Below, piece after piece: positions 48,855 through 56,558 of a stretch of DNA of 64,000 bases. Where the stretch lies: assembly GCA_016722025.1 (NCBI GenBank), contig JADKGZ010000018.1, positions 1-64,000 of the forward strand, given 5' to 3'. The DNA is from Acidimicrobiaceae bacterium. Its GTDB lineage: Bacteria > Actinomycetota > Acidimicrobiia > Acidimicrobiales > Ilumatobacteraceae. Position 1 is the stretch's first letter; each line of letters opens with the position of its first letter. The translations under genes and the position numbers were made by a program. The notes beneath the pieces were generated by a model, which saw only the letters and a list, made by a program, of their open reading frames with translations, ran no database searches and was not told the DNA's origin.

Positions 48855-50032
48855 CGTGGCTCCAGCTTGCTCGGTGGGACCTGGGACGTGCGGCGCAGTG
48901 GCGCCCCGGCGATGACTCCTGCCAGCTCGTGCATGGCTGACAGGCTGTGCCCTTCCACGAAGTCGTCGACGAAGGGCAGTGCAGCTGCCATGCCACGGGC
49001 CAAGGGCGCGTAGCCGGGGGTGACCTTCAGCGGGTTCACCCAGATCGTCTGGTACGTGATCCGTTGCAGCCGCTGCATCTGGTCGGCGAGCACCTGCGGG
49101 TCGCCACGGTCCCATCCATCGCTGAGGATGACCACGATGGCGCCGCGGGCCATGCCACGCACGCCCCACTGGTCGTTGAACTCGCGCAGGCAGTCGCCAA
49201 GCCGCGTGCCACCGCTCCAGTCGTGCACCCGCCTGCCGGCCGCGGCGAGCGCGGTGTCGGGGTCGCGACTGTGCAGCTCCTTGGTCATCCGGGTGAGCCG
49301 GGTGCCGATGGCGAACGCTTCCACGCGTTGGCGGCCGGAGACGGCGGCGTGCACGAAGCGCAGCATCGCACGAGCGTACGGCTCCATCGAGCCCGAGATG
49401 TCGAGCAGCACCACCAGCCGCCGCAACCGCTCGCCGGGCTCGCGCCAGTGTCGACGAATGGGTTCGCCGCCTGCTCGCAGGGAGGCGCGCACGGTGGCAG
49501 GGAGGTCGGGCCGGCTGCCGCGGCGTGAGCGACGGTACCGAAACGAGTGACGTGGTGGCCCGATGAAGCGCAGCTGCGACATCAGCTCCTGCGCGAGGCG
49601 AAGCTCGTCGGTGGTGTAGGCGGCGAAGTCCTTGTCGCGCAACACCTCCATCGGGCTGAAGCGCAACACGATGGTGGGCTCGTCGTTCGCCGCGCCGTCA
49701 CCGTCGTGGTCGTCATCGTCGGGCTCGTCGTCGAGCGCGAGCGTGATGTGCAACGGCTCGTCGGGTTGCTGGTCGGCATCGTCGTGGGCGGCGCTGAGCC
49801 AGAAGACCGCGAACGACCGGTCGTAGAGCTCGAAGTCCTCGGGCTTGCGAACCAGTGTGGCTCGCCCTGCCCAGTACACGCAGGTGCGGTCCTGCATGCC
49901 CACCTGCCCCAGCGCATCGACGAACGCCAGCACGCTGCCCATGGGCACGCGCAGGCCCGCGCCCCGCAACACGCGGGCGAAGGTGACGGCCATGCGCTCG
50001 GCCGGCGTGTGTGGCGCGAGCACGTCGCTCAT
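48851..50032 (-). CDS. coxE: CoxE: VWA-domain CO-dehydrogenase maturation protein
   Basis: A 393-residue CoxE. The N-terminal half is the CoxE-specific region (AVTFARVLRGAGLRVPMGSVLAFVDALG), and the C-terminal half a von Willebrand factor A domain with MIDAS motif LVVLLDISGSMEPYARAML (DxSxS) and VVILSDGWDRGD. It contains an Asp-rich low-complexity linker (about 95-115). CoxE works with the AAA+ ATPase CoxD to build the copper-sulfur-molybdenum centre. The start is ATG 50032. It lies 13 bases after the coxD stop and overlaps the short XdhC gene. Confidence 0.92.
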   Translation of the reverse strand: MSDVLAPHTPAERMAVTFARVLRGAGLRVPMGSVLAFVDALGQVGMQDRTCVYWAGRATLVRKPEDFELYDRSFAVFWLSAAHDDADQQPDEPLHITLALDDEPDDDDHDGDGAANDEPTIVLRFSPMEVLRDKDFAAYTTDELRLAQELMSQLRFIGPPRHSFRYRRSRRGSRPDLPATVRASLRAGGEPIRRHWREPGERLRRLVVLLDISGSMEPYARAMLRFVHAAVSGRQRVEAFAIGTRLTRMTKELHSRDPDTALAAAGRRVHDWSGGTRLGDCLREFNDQWGVRGMARGAIVVILSDGWDRGDPQVLADQMQRLQRITYQTIWVNPLKVTPGYAPLARGMAAALPFVDDFVEGHSLSAMHELAGVIAGAPLRRTSQVPPSKLEPR

Positions 50033-50045
50033 CCGTCGCCCGCGT

Positions 50046-50969
50046 TCATGACGATTGGAAGCCTCGCTCGAAGGCTTGCTTGACGAGGTCGGCGATGCCG
50101 TGCTGGCGCGTGCGGTCCTGGTCTTCGCGGTACTTCAGCACCGCCCCCAGCGTTGCCTCCACGATCGCTTCGTCGAGCTCGGTGCGGCCCAGCGCTGCCA
50201 ACGCCTGTGCCCAGTCGATGGTCTCTGCAACGCCCGGCGGCTTGTACAGGTTGAGCGTGCGCAGCGCCTCGACGGCGCCGGCCACCTGCCGGGCCAGCCG
50301 GTCGAGCACCTGTGGCACCCGCATGCGCACGATGCGAACCTCACGCTCGAAGTCGGGGTGCTCGACCCAGTGGTAGAGGCAGCGGCGCTTCAGGGCGTCG
50401 TGCACGTCGCGCGTGCGGTTGGAGGTGAGGATGACCAGCGGCGGACGCACCGCGTTGAAGCGTCCGATCTCGGGCACGGTGATCTGGTACTCGGACAGCA
50501 CCTCCAGGAGGTAGGCCTCGAACTCGTCGTCGGCACGGTCGATCTCGTCGATGAGCAGCACCGGCGGGATCTCGCCGGCGTGATCGATGGCCTGCAGCAG
50601 CGCTCGCTTCAACAGGAAGCGCTCGTTGTACAGCTGCTGCTCGAGCGCGTTGGTGGTGAGCCCCAACGACTCGCCGGTGGCCTCGGCAGCACGCAGGTGC
50701 AGCAGTTGTCGGCTGTAGTCCCAGTCGTACACAGCCTGTGACACGTCGATGCCCTCGTAGCACTGCAGGCGGATGAGCTCGCCACCCGTCCACCGGCTGA
50801 GCACCTTCGCCACTTCGGTCTTGCCCACACCGGCTTCGCCCTCCAGCAGCAGCGGGCGGCGAAGGGTCATCGCGAGGAAGACCGAGGTGGCCAGACCGTC
50901 GTCGGGGATGTAGCCGTGCAGGCTGAGCGCATGCGAGACATCAGCGGGGGTGTTGGGCTGGGTGACCAT
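50046..50969 (-). CDS. coxD: CoxD: MoxR-type AAA+ ATPase
   Basis: A 307-residue MoxR-family ATPase. It has Walker A LLEGEAGVGKTEVAK, Walker B PVLLIDEIDRAD, sensor 1 LVILTSNRTRDV, and the Arg finger in LKRRCLYHWVEHP. The ATG is set at 50969 (MVTQPNTPADVSHALSLHGY). CoxD unfolds or remodels apo-CO dehydrogenase during insertion of the metal centre, acting with CoxE. It is the first gene of the accessory cluster, and its start is only 21-39 bases from the divergent glycogen-debranching gene. Confidence 0.92.
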   Translation of the reverse strand: MVTQPNTPADVSHALSLHGYIPDDGLATSVFLAMTLRRPLLLEGEAGVGKTEVAKVLSRWTGGELIRLQCYEGIDVSQAVYDWDYSRQLLHLRAAEATGESLGLTTNALEQQLYNERFLLKRALLQAIDHAGEIPPVLLIDEIDRADDEFEAYLLEVLSEYQITVPEIGRFNAVRPPLVILTSNRTRDVHDALKRRCLYHWVEHPDFEREVRIVRMRVPQVLDRLARQVAGAVEALRTLNLYKPPGVAETIDWAQALAALGRTELDEAIVEATLGAVLKYREDQDRTRQHGIADLVKQAFERGFQSS

Positions 50970-50990
50970 TGCGGTGCAGGTTAGAGCCGG

Positions 50991-52628
50991 ATGGCAGGCT
51001 GGTGCTCGATGAACGCTCTTCGCCGTCTCCGAGTCCCCGCGCCCGGCGCCCAACAGGTCGCCGTGTTCGTCCGTTCGCACCATCTCCCCGGCGAGGTTTC
51101 CTCGGTCGCGGCTCGACGCGAGGACGACTCGTGGGTGGCCGAGTTCGAGGCCGCGGTGGGCGACCACTACTGGATCCGAGTGGATGACGGGCCACCGCTG
51201 CTCGACCCCAGTTGCCACGACCTGCTCGTCACGCCCGATGGTCCGCGCAGCGTTGTACGCGATCCCTGGCCTCGCCAGCGTCAAGGTGCGCCACTCGCAC
51301 AGTCACCGGTGGTCTACGAACTGCACGTTCGCGGCTTCGGCCGAACGTTCAGTGGGTGCATCCAGCACCTCGATCACGTTGCCGGCATCGGCGTGAACGT
51401 GATCGAGCTGATGCCCGTGCACCCGTTCGACCCACAGCACAACTACTGGGGCTACATGCCCTTGGTGTGGGGCGCGGTGCACCGACCGTACGCAATGCAA
51501 CCCGAGCGTGCTGCCGAGGAGATGGCCGAGCTGGTCGCCGCTGCTCACGACCGGGGCATGCACGTGTGGCTCGACGTCGTCTTCAACCACACCGGCGAGG
51601 GCAATGCCAGCCTGCCCACTCACAGCCTGCGCGGGCTCGACGACGATCATGCGTATCGCCACCATGCCGACGGTCGCTACATCGACGACAGCGGGTGTGG
51701 CAACGACATCAACCCTGGCGATCCCTACGTTCGCGAGCTGGTGCTGGAGGCGTTGGGGCGCTACGCAGATCTGGGCATCGACGGTTTCCGGTTCGACCTC
51801 GCCTCGTTGCTCACGCGCGACGGCGGCGAGCTGGTGCAGATGATCACCGACTGGGCGGCACCACGTGGCGTGGCGCTGATCGCCGAACCGTGGGATCTCG
51901 GCGCGTACCAGGTCGGCTCGCCGGTGTGGCCGCCGGGCTGGCTGCAGTGGAACGACCGCTTCCGAGACGATGTGCGCGGCTTCCTTCGTGGTGAACCCGG
52001 TCTGGTCGGCGCGATCCGACAACGGGTGCAGGGCAGCCCCGACCAGTTCGGGGCCGACGGTGCACAGCGCACCGTCAACTTCGTGACCGCGCACGACGGC
52101 CTGACGCTCCACGACCTCACCATCGTCACCAGCGATCGCCATCGATCGTGGGACACCGGCCCCGAACTGCGCCTGCAGCAGCTGAAGAACCACGTCGTAC
52201 TGCTGCTGCTGTCGGCCGGCACGCCCATGTGGGTGATGGGCGATGAGTTCGCCCGAACCCAGGATGGCAACGACAACCCGTACGACATCGATGGTCCGCT
52301 CACCTGGGTCGATTGGGCCCGGGCGCGGGCCTGGCACGAGCTCACCGAGTGCATCCGATCGCTCGTGCAGCTTCGCCGCAACCATCCCCCGGTCGACGTT
52401 CACTTCTACGGTGTGGGCGCGGAGGTGGACGACTCGCACGAATCGCGATCCATCGCGTGGAGCGCGAGCGGCCTGTACGTGATGGTGAACGCGTGGTGGG
52501 AGCAGTTGACGTTCGACGTGCAGGAGCCGGGCGACTGGCAGGTGGTGATCGCCACTGCCGAGCCGGCAGCGCGCGGGCCGGGCAGCTTCACGCTCGCGCC
52601 GCGCAGCATCGTGGTGCTGCGCCGCTGA
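50991..52628 (+). CDS. GlgX/isoamylase-type glycogen debranching enzyme (GH13)
   Basis: A 545-residue GH13 enzyme. A short N-terminal CBM48-like segment is followed by the TIM barrel: VYELHVRGFGR, VIELMPVHPFDPQHNYWGY, VWLDVVFNHTGEGN, DGFRFDLAS (nucleophile Asp), LIAEPWDLG (acid/base Glu) and FVTAHDG (third Asp). WNDRFRDDVRGFLRG is characteristic of GlgX/isoamylase proteins. It hydrolyses alpha-1,6 branches of glycogen. At 545 residues it is shorter than typical GlgX (about 700). Start ATG 50991 or 51009. Confidence 0.88.
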   Translation: MAGWCSMNALRRLRVPAPGAQQVAVFVRSHHLPGEVSSVAARREDDSWVAEFEAAVGDHYWIRVDDGPPLLDPSCHDLLVTPDGPRSVVRDPWPRQRQGAPLAQSPVVYELHVRGFGRTFSGCIQHLDHVAGIGVNVIELMPVHPFDPQHNYWGYMPLVWGAVHRPYAMQPERAAEEMAELVAAAHDRGMHVWLDVVFNHTGEGNASLPTHSLRGLDDDHAYRHHADGRYIDDSGCGNDINPGDPYVRELVLEALGRYADLGIDGFRFDLASLLTRDGGELVQMITDWAAPRGVALIAEPWDLGAYQVGSPVWPPGWLQWNDRFRDDVRGFLRGEPGLVGAIRQRVQGSPDQFGADGAQRTVNFVTAHDGLTLHDLTIVTSDRHRSWDTGPELRLQQLKNHVVLLLLSAGTPMWVMGDEFARTQDGNDNPYDIDGPLTWVDWARARAWHELTECIRSLVQLRRNHPPVDVHFYGVGAEVDDSHESRSIAWSASGLYVMVNAWWEQLTFDVQEPGDWQVVIATAEPAARGPGSFTLAPRSIVVLRR

Positions 52629-52640
52629 CCCGGCCGAGCG

Positions 52641-54080
52641 TCAGCTGTCGAAGCCGAGGCCGAAGCGGTCGAGGCCACGCAGCCACAGGTTGCGCTTGCC
52701 GGACTTGTCCTCGTGGTTCAAGGAGTAGCGGGTGGCCTGGATGCCGATGAATCGGAACGGCTCGGGTGGGAACGGCAGCGGCTTGCTCTTCACGAACTCG
52801 GTGCTCGTGGCCTTGCTGCGCTTGCCGTCGATCATGTCGAGCATCACCTCCGCGCCGAAGCGGGTGGACGCGACGCCGAGACCGGTGTAGCCGACGGAGT
52901 ACGCCACCCTGCCTTGCATGGCGCTGCCCCAGAACACGCAGAACCGGCTGCAGGTGTCGATGACGCCGCCCCACGCATGTGTGAACTTGAGGCCCTCCAG
53001 CTGAGGGAAGGTGTCGAAGAAGTGCTTGCTGAGCTTGGCCCAGGTCTCGGGTCGGCTCTCCAGCTCGGTGTTCACCTTGCCGCGCCAGTAGTAGATGACG
53101 TCGTAGCCACCCCACAGGATTCGGTTGTCCTCGGTGAGGCGGTAGTAGTGGAACTGGTTGCTGATGTCGCTGAGGCCCTGGCGACCCTTCCACCCGATGT
53201 CGGCCAGTTGCTGGTTGGAGAGCGGCTCGGTGACCATGCAGTAGTCGTACACCGGAGCCACGTAGTGGCTGATCCGCTTCAGCAGCGGCTTGAACGCATT
53301 GGTGGCCAGCGCCACCTTGCCGGCGCGGATGCGGCCGAGCGGTGTGGTGATGAGCACACCGACGCCGTCCTTCTCGATGGCGGTGGCCTTGGTGTCTTCG
53401 TAGATGCGCACGCCCAACGACATGGCGGCGCCCTTCAGGCCCCAGGCCAGGCGGGCCGGGTCGACGATGGCCGCGCGATCCTTGCGCCACAGCCCACCGG
53501 TGTAGGTGGGTGAGTTGACCTGTGCCTGCATCGCAGCCTTGTCGAGCCACTCCACCTTCTGGCCCAGCGAGCGCAGCTGCGTGTAGTCGTCGCGCAGCTC
53601 GTCGAGGTATGAGGGCGAGTGGAACTCGGTGGCGATGTCGATCACACCGGTGCGTTCGTAGTCGCAGTCGATGTTGTAGCGCTTGATCGCAGCTTCGATG
53701 TCGTTGAGGTTCTTCAGGCCCAGTTCTTCGAGCAAGGGCAGCTCGTCGGGAAAGCGCTCCTGCCCGTTGGCCACGCCGTGAGTGAGGCTGCTCTCCATGA
53801 AGCCGCCGTTGCGACCGCTGGCGGCCGAGCCGACTTCGTGTGCCTCGATGAGGATGACGTCGCGGCTCGGGTCGCGCTCCTTGGCGATGATGGCGGTCCA
53901 CAGGCCGTTGTAACCGCCGCCAACGACGCACAGGTCGCAGATCTCACTGCGTACCAACGTCGGATTGCTATCGGGTTCGTCGGCGTCGTCGTACCAGTAC
54001 GGGTACGGATCTGCATCGGCTATCGCGTCGAGGTGGAAGGCATCGAACTGCGAGTTCTCGTCGTCGGGGTTGAACGACAT
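52641..54080 (-). CDS. FAD-dependent amine oxidase-like protein (DAO family)
   Basis: A 479-residue flavoprotein of the DAO superfamily, most like gamma-glutamylputrescine oxidase. FAD binding is seen in LCVVGGGYNGLWTAIIAKERDPSRDVILIEAHEVGSAASGRNGGF, where SGRNGGF is the family hallmark. VALATNAFKPLL, WGGYDVIYYWRG and VAYSVGYTGLGVASTRFGAEVM complete the fold. It oxidises a primary or secondary amine. The first about 45 residues form an acidic extension (MSFNPDDENSQFDAFHLDAI) not usual in the family. It is convergent with the debranching gene. Confidence 0.9.
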   Translation of the reverse strand: MSFNPDDENSQFDAFHLDAIADADPYPYWYDDADEPDSNPTLVRSEICDLCVVGGGYNGLWTAIIAKERDPSRDVILIEAHEVGSAASGRNGGFMESSLTHGVANGQERFPDELPLLEELGLKNLNDIEAAIKRYNIDCDYERTGVIDIATEFHSPSYLDELRDDYTQLRSLGQKVEWLDKAAMQAQVNSPTYTGGLWRKDRAAIVDPARLAWGLKGAAMSLGVRIYEDTKATAIEKDGVGVLITTPLGRIRAGKVALATNAFKPLLKRISHYVAPVYDYCMVTEPLSNQQLADIGWKGRQGLSDISNQFHYYRLTEDNRILWGGYDVIYYWRGKVNTELESRPETWAKLSKHFFDTFPQLEGLKFTHAWGGVIDTCSRFCVFWGSAMQGRVAYSVGYTGLGVASTRFGAEVMLDMIDGKRSKATSTEFVKSKPLPFPPEPFRFIGIQATRYSLNHEDKSGKRNLWLRGLDRFGLGFDS

Positions 54081-54150
54081 GGTGTCACTATCTCTCGGAG
54101 AGGCGCGGGTGATCGAGCGCCAGGCTAGCCACCTGCACCTGGTGGTGAGC

Positions 54151-54537
54151 TCACTCGACCTCGGGGGCCGGCAGCAGCGTCAGCTGGTACTGCTCGAACC
54201 GAGGGTCGAACGTGGCAATGGTGCGCACGCGATGGCGTTCGGCCATCACCAACGTGAGCGCCAGATCGAGGTCGCCGCCAGAGGATGTGCGCTTCGCCGC
54301 TCGGCGATGCTGCATGCCGACCCACAGGCGATCGACGGGAGCGAACCTGCCGCGGCGATCGAACCCGCCGTGTGCACGAAGGTGATCGCTGACCGCGACC
54401 AGCAGCACCGCCTCGACCTCGTACTCGGCAACCAGACGGAGGTACTCGCCGGTGGCGCGCTCGTGCTGTTCGTGCTGGTCGTCGGCGACAGCGTGCAGGA
54501 ACGAGTGCTCGAGCAGCACCTTCGGAGGATCGATCAT
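54151..54537 (-). CDS. PIN-domain-like protein
   Basis: A 128-residue protein starting MIDPPKVLLEHSFLHAVADD at ATG 54537. Regions VEAVLLVAVSDHLRAHGG, DLDLALTLVMAERHRVRTIATFDPRFEQYQLTLLP look like the C-terminal half of a PIN domain (late Asp cluster and IATFDPRF). The N-terminal Asp expected in a PIN fold would be Asp3 or the Glu in LLEH, so the assignment is tentative. PIN proteins are RNases, often toxins; no antitoxin gene is seen. It follows the PAP2 gene at a four-base gap. Confidence 0.6.
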   Translation of the reverse strand: MIDPPKVLLEHSFLHAVADDQHEQHERATGEYLRLVAEYEVEAVLLVAVSDHLRAHGGFDRRGRFAPVDRLWVGMQHRRAAKRTSSGGDLDLALTLVMAERHRVRTIATFDPRFEQYQLTLLPAPEVE

Positions 54538-54541
54538 GGCA

Positions 54542-55603
54542 TCACCGGTGCCGGTGCCGGTGCCGGTGCCGGCGCCGGCGAAGCGCGGCACGTGCCCGGT
54601 GGCTGCGCGCGACCCGGGTGCGGCGCTCCATCCGGTTCCAGAACCAGAAGGTGCCGACGGTGATTCCCCAGCCGACCAGGCCATCGATCACCCAGTGTTC
54701 GCCGAGGTAGACCAGTGAGGCCAGCATCGTGATGGGGAACAGCAGCAGGGCCACCTTCACCCACGTCTGGCGGATCCACTGCATGAAGAACAGCGGCACG
54801 ATGAGCGCGAAGGACGCATGCAGCGACGGCATCGCGGCAACGCCGTTGCCGTTGCTGAGTGCGATCTTGTAATCGTTGGTGAAGCCCTTGAACCCGAGGT
54901 GGCGAAAGCCGCGGCCGGCGTCGCGATGCAGCTCGTGGAACAGCTGGTACGGGTACTTGGGGCTGGCCACCATCCATGGTGGCGCGGTGGGCAGCAGCAC
55001 GAACAGCAGGCAGCCGACGCCCAGCAGTGTGGCGAAGCGCTTCATGAACCGCACCCACTGCCGATGGCTGAGCACCCACAGCACCGCCATCGCGATGATG
55101 GGGAACACGAAGTGGGTCATGTACGTCGCCGAGGCCACCACGTCGTACCAGCGCACCGATCGCTCCCAGAAGTGATCCTGCAGCACGGTGTTGGGGTCGT
55201 GTCCGAAGAACATCGCGCGGTCGATGTTGCGCATCGACTCCACCTGCAGCGGATACGGCCCGACCTGGAACAGCCCGAAGACCTGAAAGCCGTCGTCGGC
55301 GGCGCCGCGTGTCTTCTCGTAGGCGAGCCACATCACGATGTAGAAGGCACAATCGACCAGCAGGATGCCCCAGGTGCGCCAGCTGCGCCCGACGAAGGCG
55401 CAGACCAGGAAGATGGCCACGCTGATGGCCACCGAGATGCGGTCGATGGGCAAGCCCTTCAGGCGCAGCCAGAGCAGGTAGGCCAACAGGTAACTGAACA
55501 TCAGCCCCAGTCGCACCGGTTGGAGGTGGTCGACCGGAACCACCGAACGCAGCGACAGGCGCGTCGGCGGCGGCACGAAGGTGGGTGCCTCGGTGGTCGA
55601 CAT
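54542..55603 (-). CDS. PAP2-family membrane phosphatase/phosphotransferase
   Basis: A 353-residue membrane protein with about six helices. The PAP2 motifs are FVLLPTAPPWM (motif region), AAMPSLHASFAL (PSxH) and YLGEHWVIDGLVGW (GxHxxxD), placing the active site on the outer face. The protein resembles actinobacterial PAP2 proteins related to inositol-phosphoryl-lipid synthases. The C-terminus becomes an Arg/His run encoded by a 6-bp repeat and is probably irrelevant to activity. Start ATG 55603. A dispersed 66-bp repeat lies 60-125 bases upstream. Confidence 0.9.
   Translation of the reverse strand: MSTTEAPTFVPPPTRLSLRSVVPVDHLQPVRLGLMFSYLLAYLLWLRLKGLPIDRISVAISVAIFLVCAFVGRSWRTWGILLVDCAFYIVMWLAYEKTRGAADDGFQVFGLFQVGPYPLQVESMRNIDRAMFFGHDPNTVLQDHFWERSVRWYDVVASATYMTHFVFPIIAMAVLWVLSHRQWVRFMKRFATLLGVGCLLFVLLPTAPPWMVASPKYPYQLFHELHRDAGRGFRHLGFKGFTNDYKIALSNGNGVAAMPSLHASFALIVPLFFMQWIRQTWVKVALLLFPITMLASLVYLGEHWVIDGLVGWGITVGTFWFWNRMERRTRVARSHRARAALRRRRHRHRHRHR
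54545..54580. repeat. 6-bp microsatellite (CCGGTG/CCGGCG)
   Basis: Four CCGGTG units followed by two CCGGCG units (54545-54580) make up the last codons of the PAP2 gene, encoding an Arg/His run. Six-base units keep the frame when copy number changes. Confidence 0.85.
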
Positions 55604-55662
55604 GGTCGCCAACGCTACCGATCGTTCACCTCCGGTTCATGGCACCTTTGCGACCATGCCCA

Positions 55663-55728
55663 CCAGTTTGTGTCAAGAACGCGAACTCACAGCACCAGGT
55701 GAACGCTCGACAGACTGTACGTACAGCG
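55663..55728 (-). repeat. 66-bp dispersed repeat, copy B (upstream of PAP2 gene)
   Basis: Same-orientation partner of 30874-30939 at about 74% identity. It lies between the coxM stop (55734) and the PAP2 start, 60-125 bases upstream of the latter. CTTGACACAAAC on the minus strand is conserved. The nearby GTACGTAC palindrome is not shared by copy A. Confidence 0.7.
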
Positions 55729-55733
55729 GATGA

Positions 55734-56558
55734 TCAGTGGGAGGCTTCGTCGAGGGCGCGGCGCACCAGGACCTTGGCGAGATGCGTGCGGTACTCGGTG
55801 CTGGCGTTGAGGTCGGCCTGCGGCTCGGCGTCGGCGGCGGCCAACTGGGCCGCGTCGGCGACGGACGCGCCGCCGGCGAGGGCAGCAGAGACACTGCCGG
55901 CGAGGATGGGCGTGCTGCCCATGTTGACCAGCGCGACGCCGGAGGAACCGTTGCCGCGCCACGCCGCCACGCCCACGATGGCCCAATCCTGCGCACGCCG
56001 GTTGAACTTCTGGAAGCTCCAACCGGCGCCGCCCATCTTGGGCACTCGGATCTCGGTGAGCATCTCGTCGGGCTCGAGCGCAGACTCGAGGAAGCCCTGG
56101 TAGAAGTCGGTGGCAGCGATCTCGCGTGTGCCGTTGGGGCCTTGCACCACATAGGTGGCGCCGAGCGCGAGCGTGGTTGCGGGCAGGTCGCTGGCGGGGT
56201 CGGCGTGGGCGATGGTGCCCCCCAGGGTGCCGCGGTGGCGCACCTGTGGATCGCCCACGTAGCCGGCGGCGTGCGCCAGCAGCGGCACGTGTTCCTTCAG
56301 GACCGCGCTGGTCTCGACATCCATGTGGCGTGTGAGGGCGCCGATCGCGATGTGGTCGCCGGCGTCGCGGATGTAGTTGAGGTCGCTGACGCGGCCGATG
56401 TCGACCAGCACGCTGGGCGATGCGAGGCGCAGCTTCATCAGTGGCAGCAGGCTGTGCCCGCCGGCGAGGAACTTGGCCTCGTCGCCGTGCTGGCCGATGA
56501 GGCTGATCGCCTCGGCAGCTGAGCCGGCACGGACGTAGTCGAATGCTGCGGGAATCAC
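55734..56558 (-). CDS. coxM: CO dehydrogenase medium (FAD) subunit
   Basis: A 274-residue FAD-binding subunit of the molybdenum hydroxylase family. The FAD-pyrophosphate motifs are AGGHSLLPLMKLR and TLGGTIAHADPASD; the CO-DH flavoprotein C-terminal domain ends VLVRRALDEASH. The start is GTG 56558 (IPAAFDYVRAGS), overlapping the coxL stop (GTGA). It passes electrons from the iron-sulfur subunit to the quinone side. Gene order S-L-M on the minus strand is the order usual for form II enzymes. Confidence 0.93.
   Translation of the reverse strand: MIPAAFDYVRAGSAAEAISLIGQHGDEAKFLAGGHSLLPLMKLRLASPSVLVDIGRVSDLNYIRDAGDHIAIGALTRHMDVETSAVLKEHVPLLAHAAGYVGDPQVRHRGTLGGTIAHADPASDLPATTLALGATYVVQGPNGTREIAATDFYQGFLESALEPDEMLTEIRVPKMGGAGWSFQKFNRRAQDWAIVGVAAWRGNGSSGVALVNMGSTPILAGSVSAALAGGASVADAAQLAAADAEPQADLNASTEYRTHLAKVLVRRALDEASH

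Noticed and set aside
54151..54684. A 177-codon version of the PIN-like gene starting inside the PAP2 gene
   Set aside because: The extra N-terminal part is the out-of-frame translation of the PAP2 microsatellite (Gly/Thr run). The ATG at 54537 gives a sensible start.
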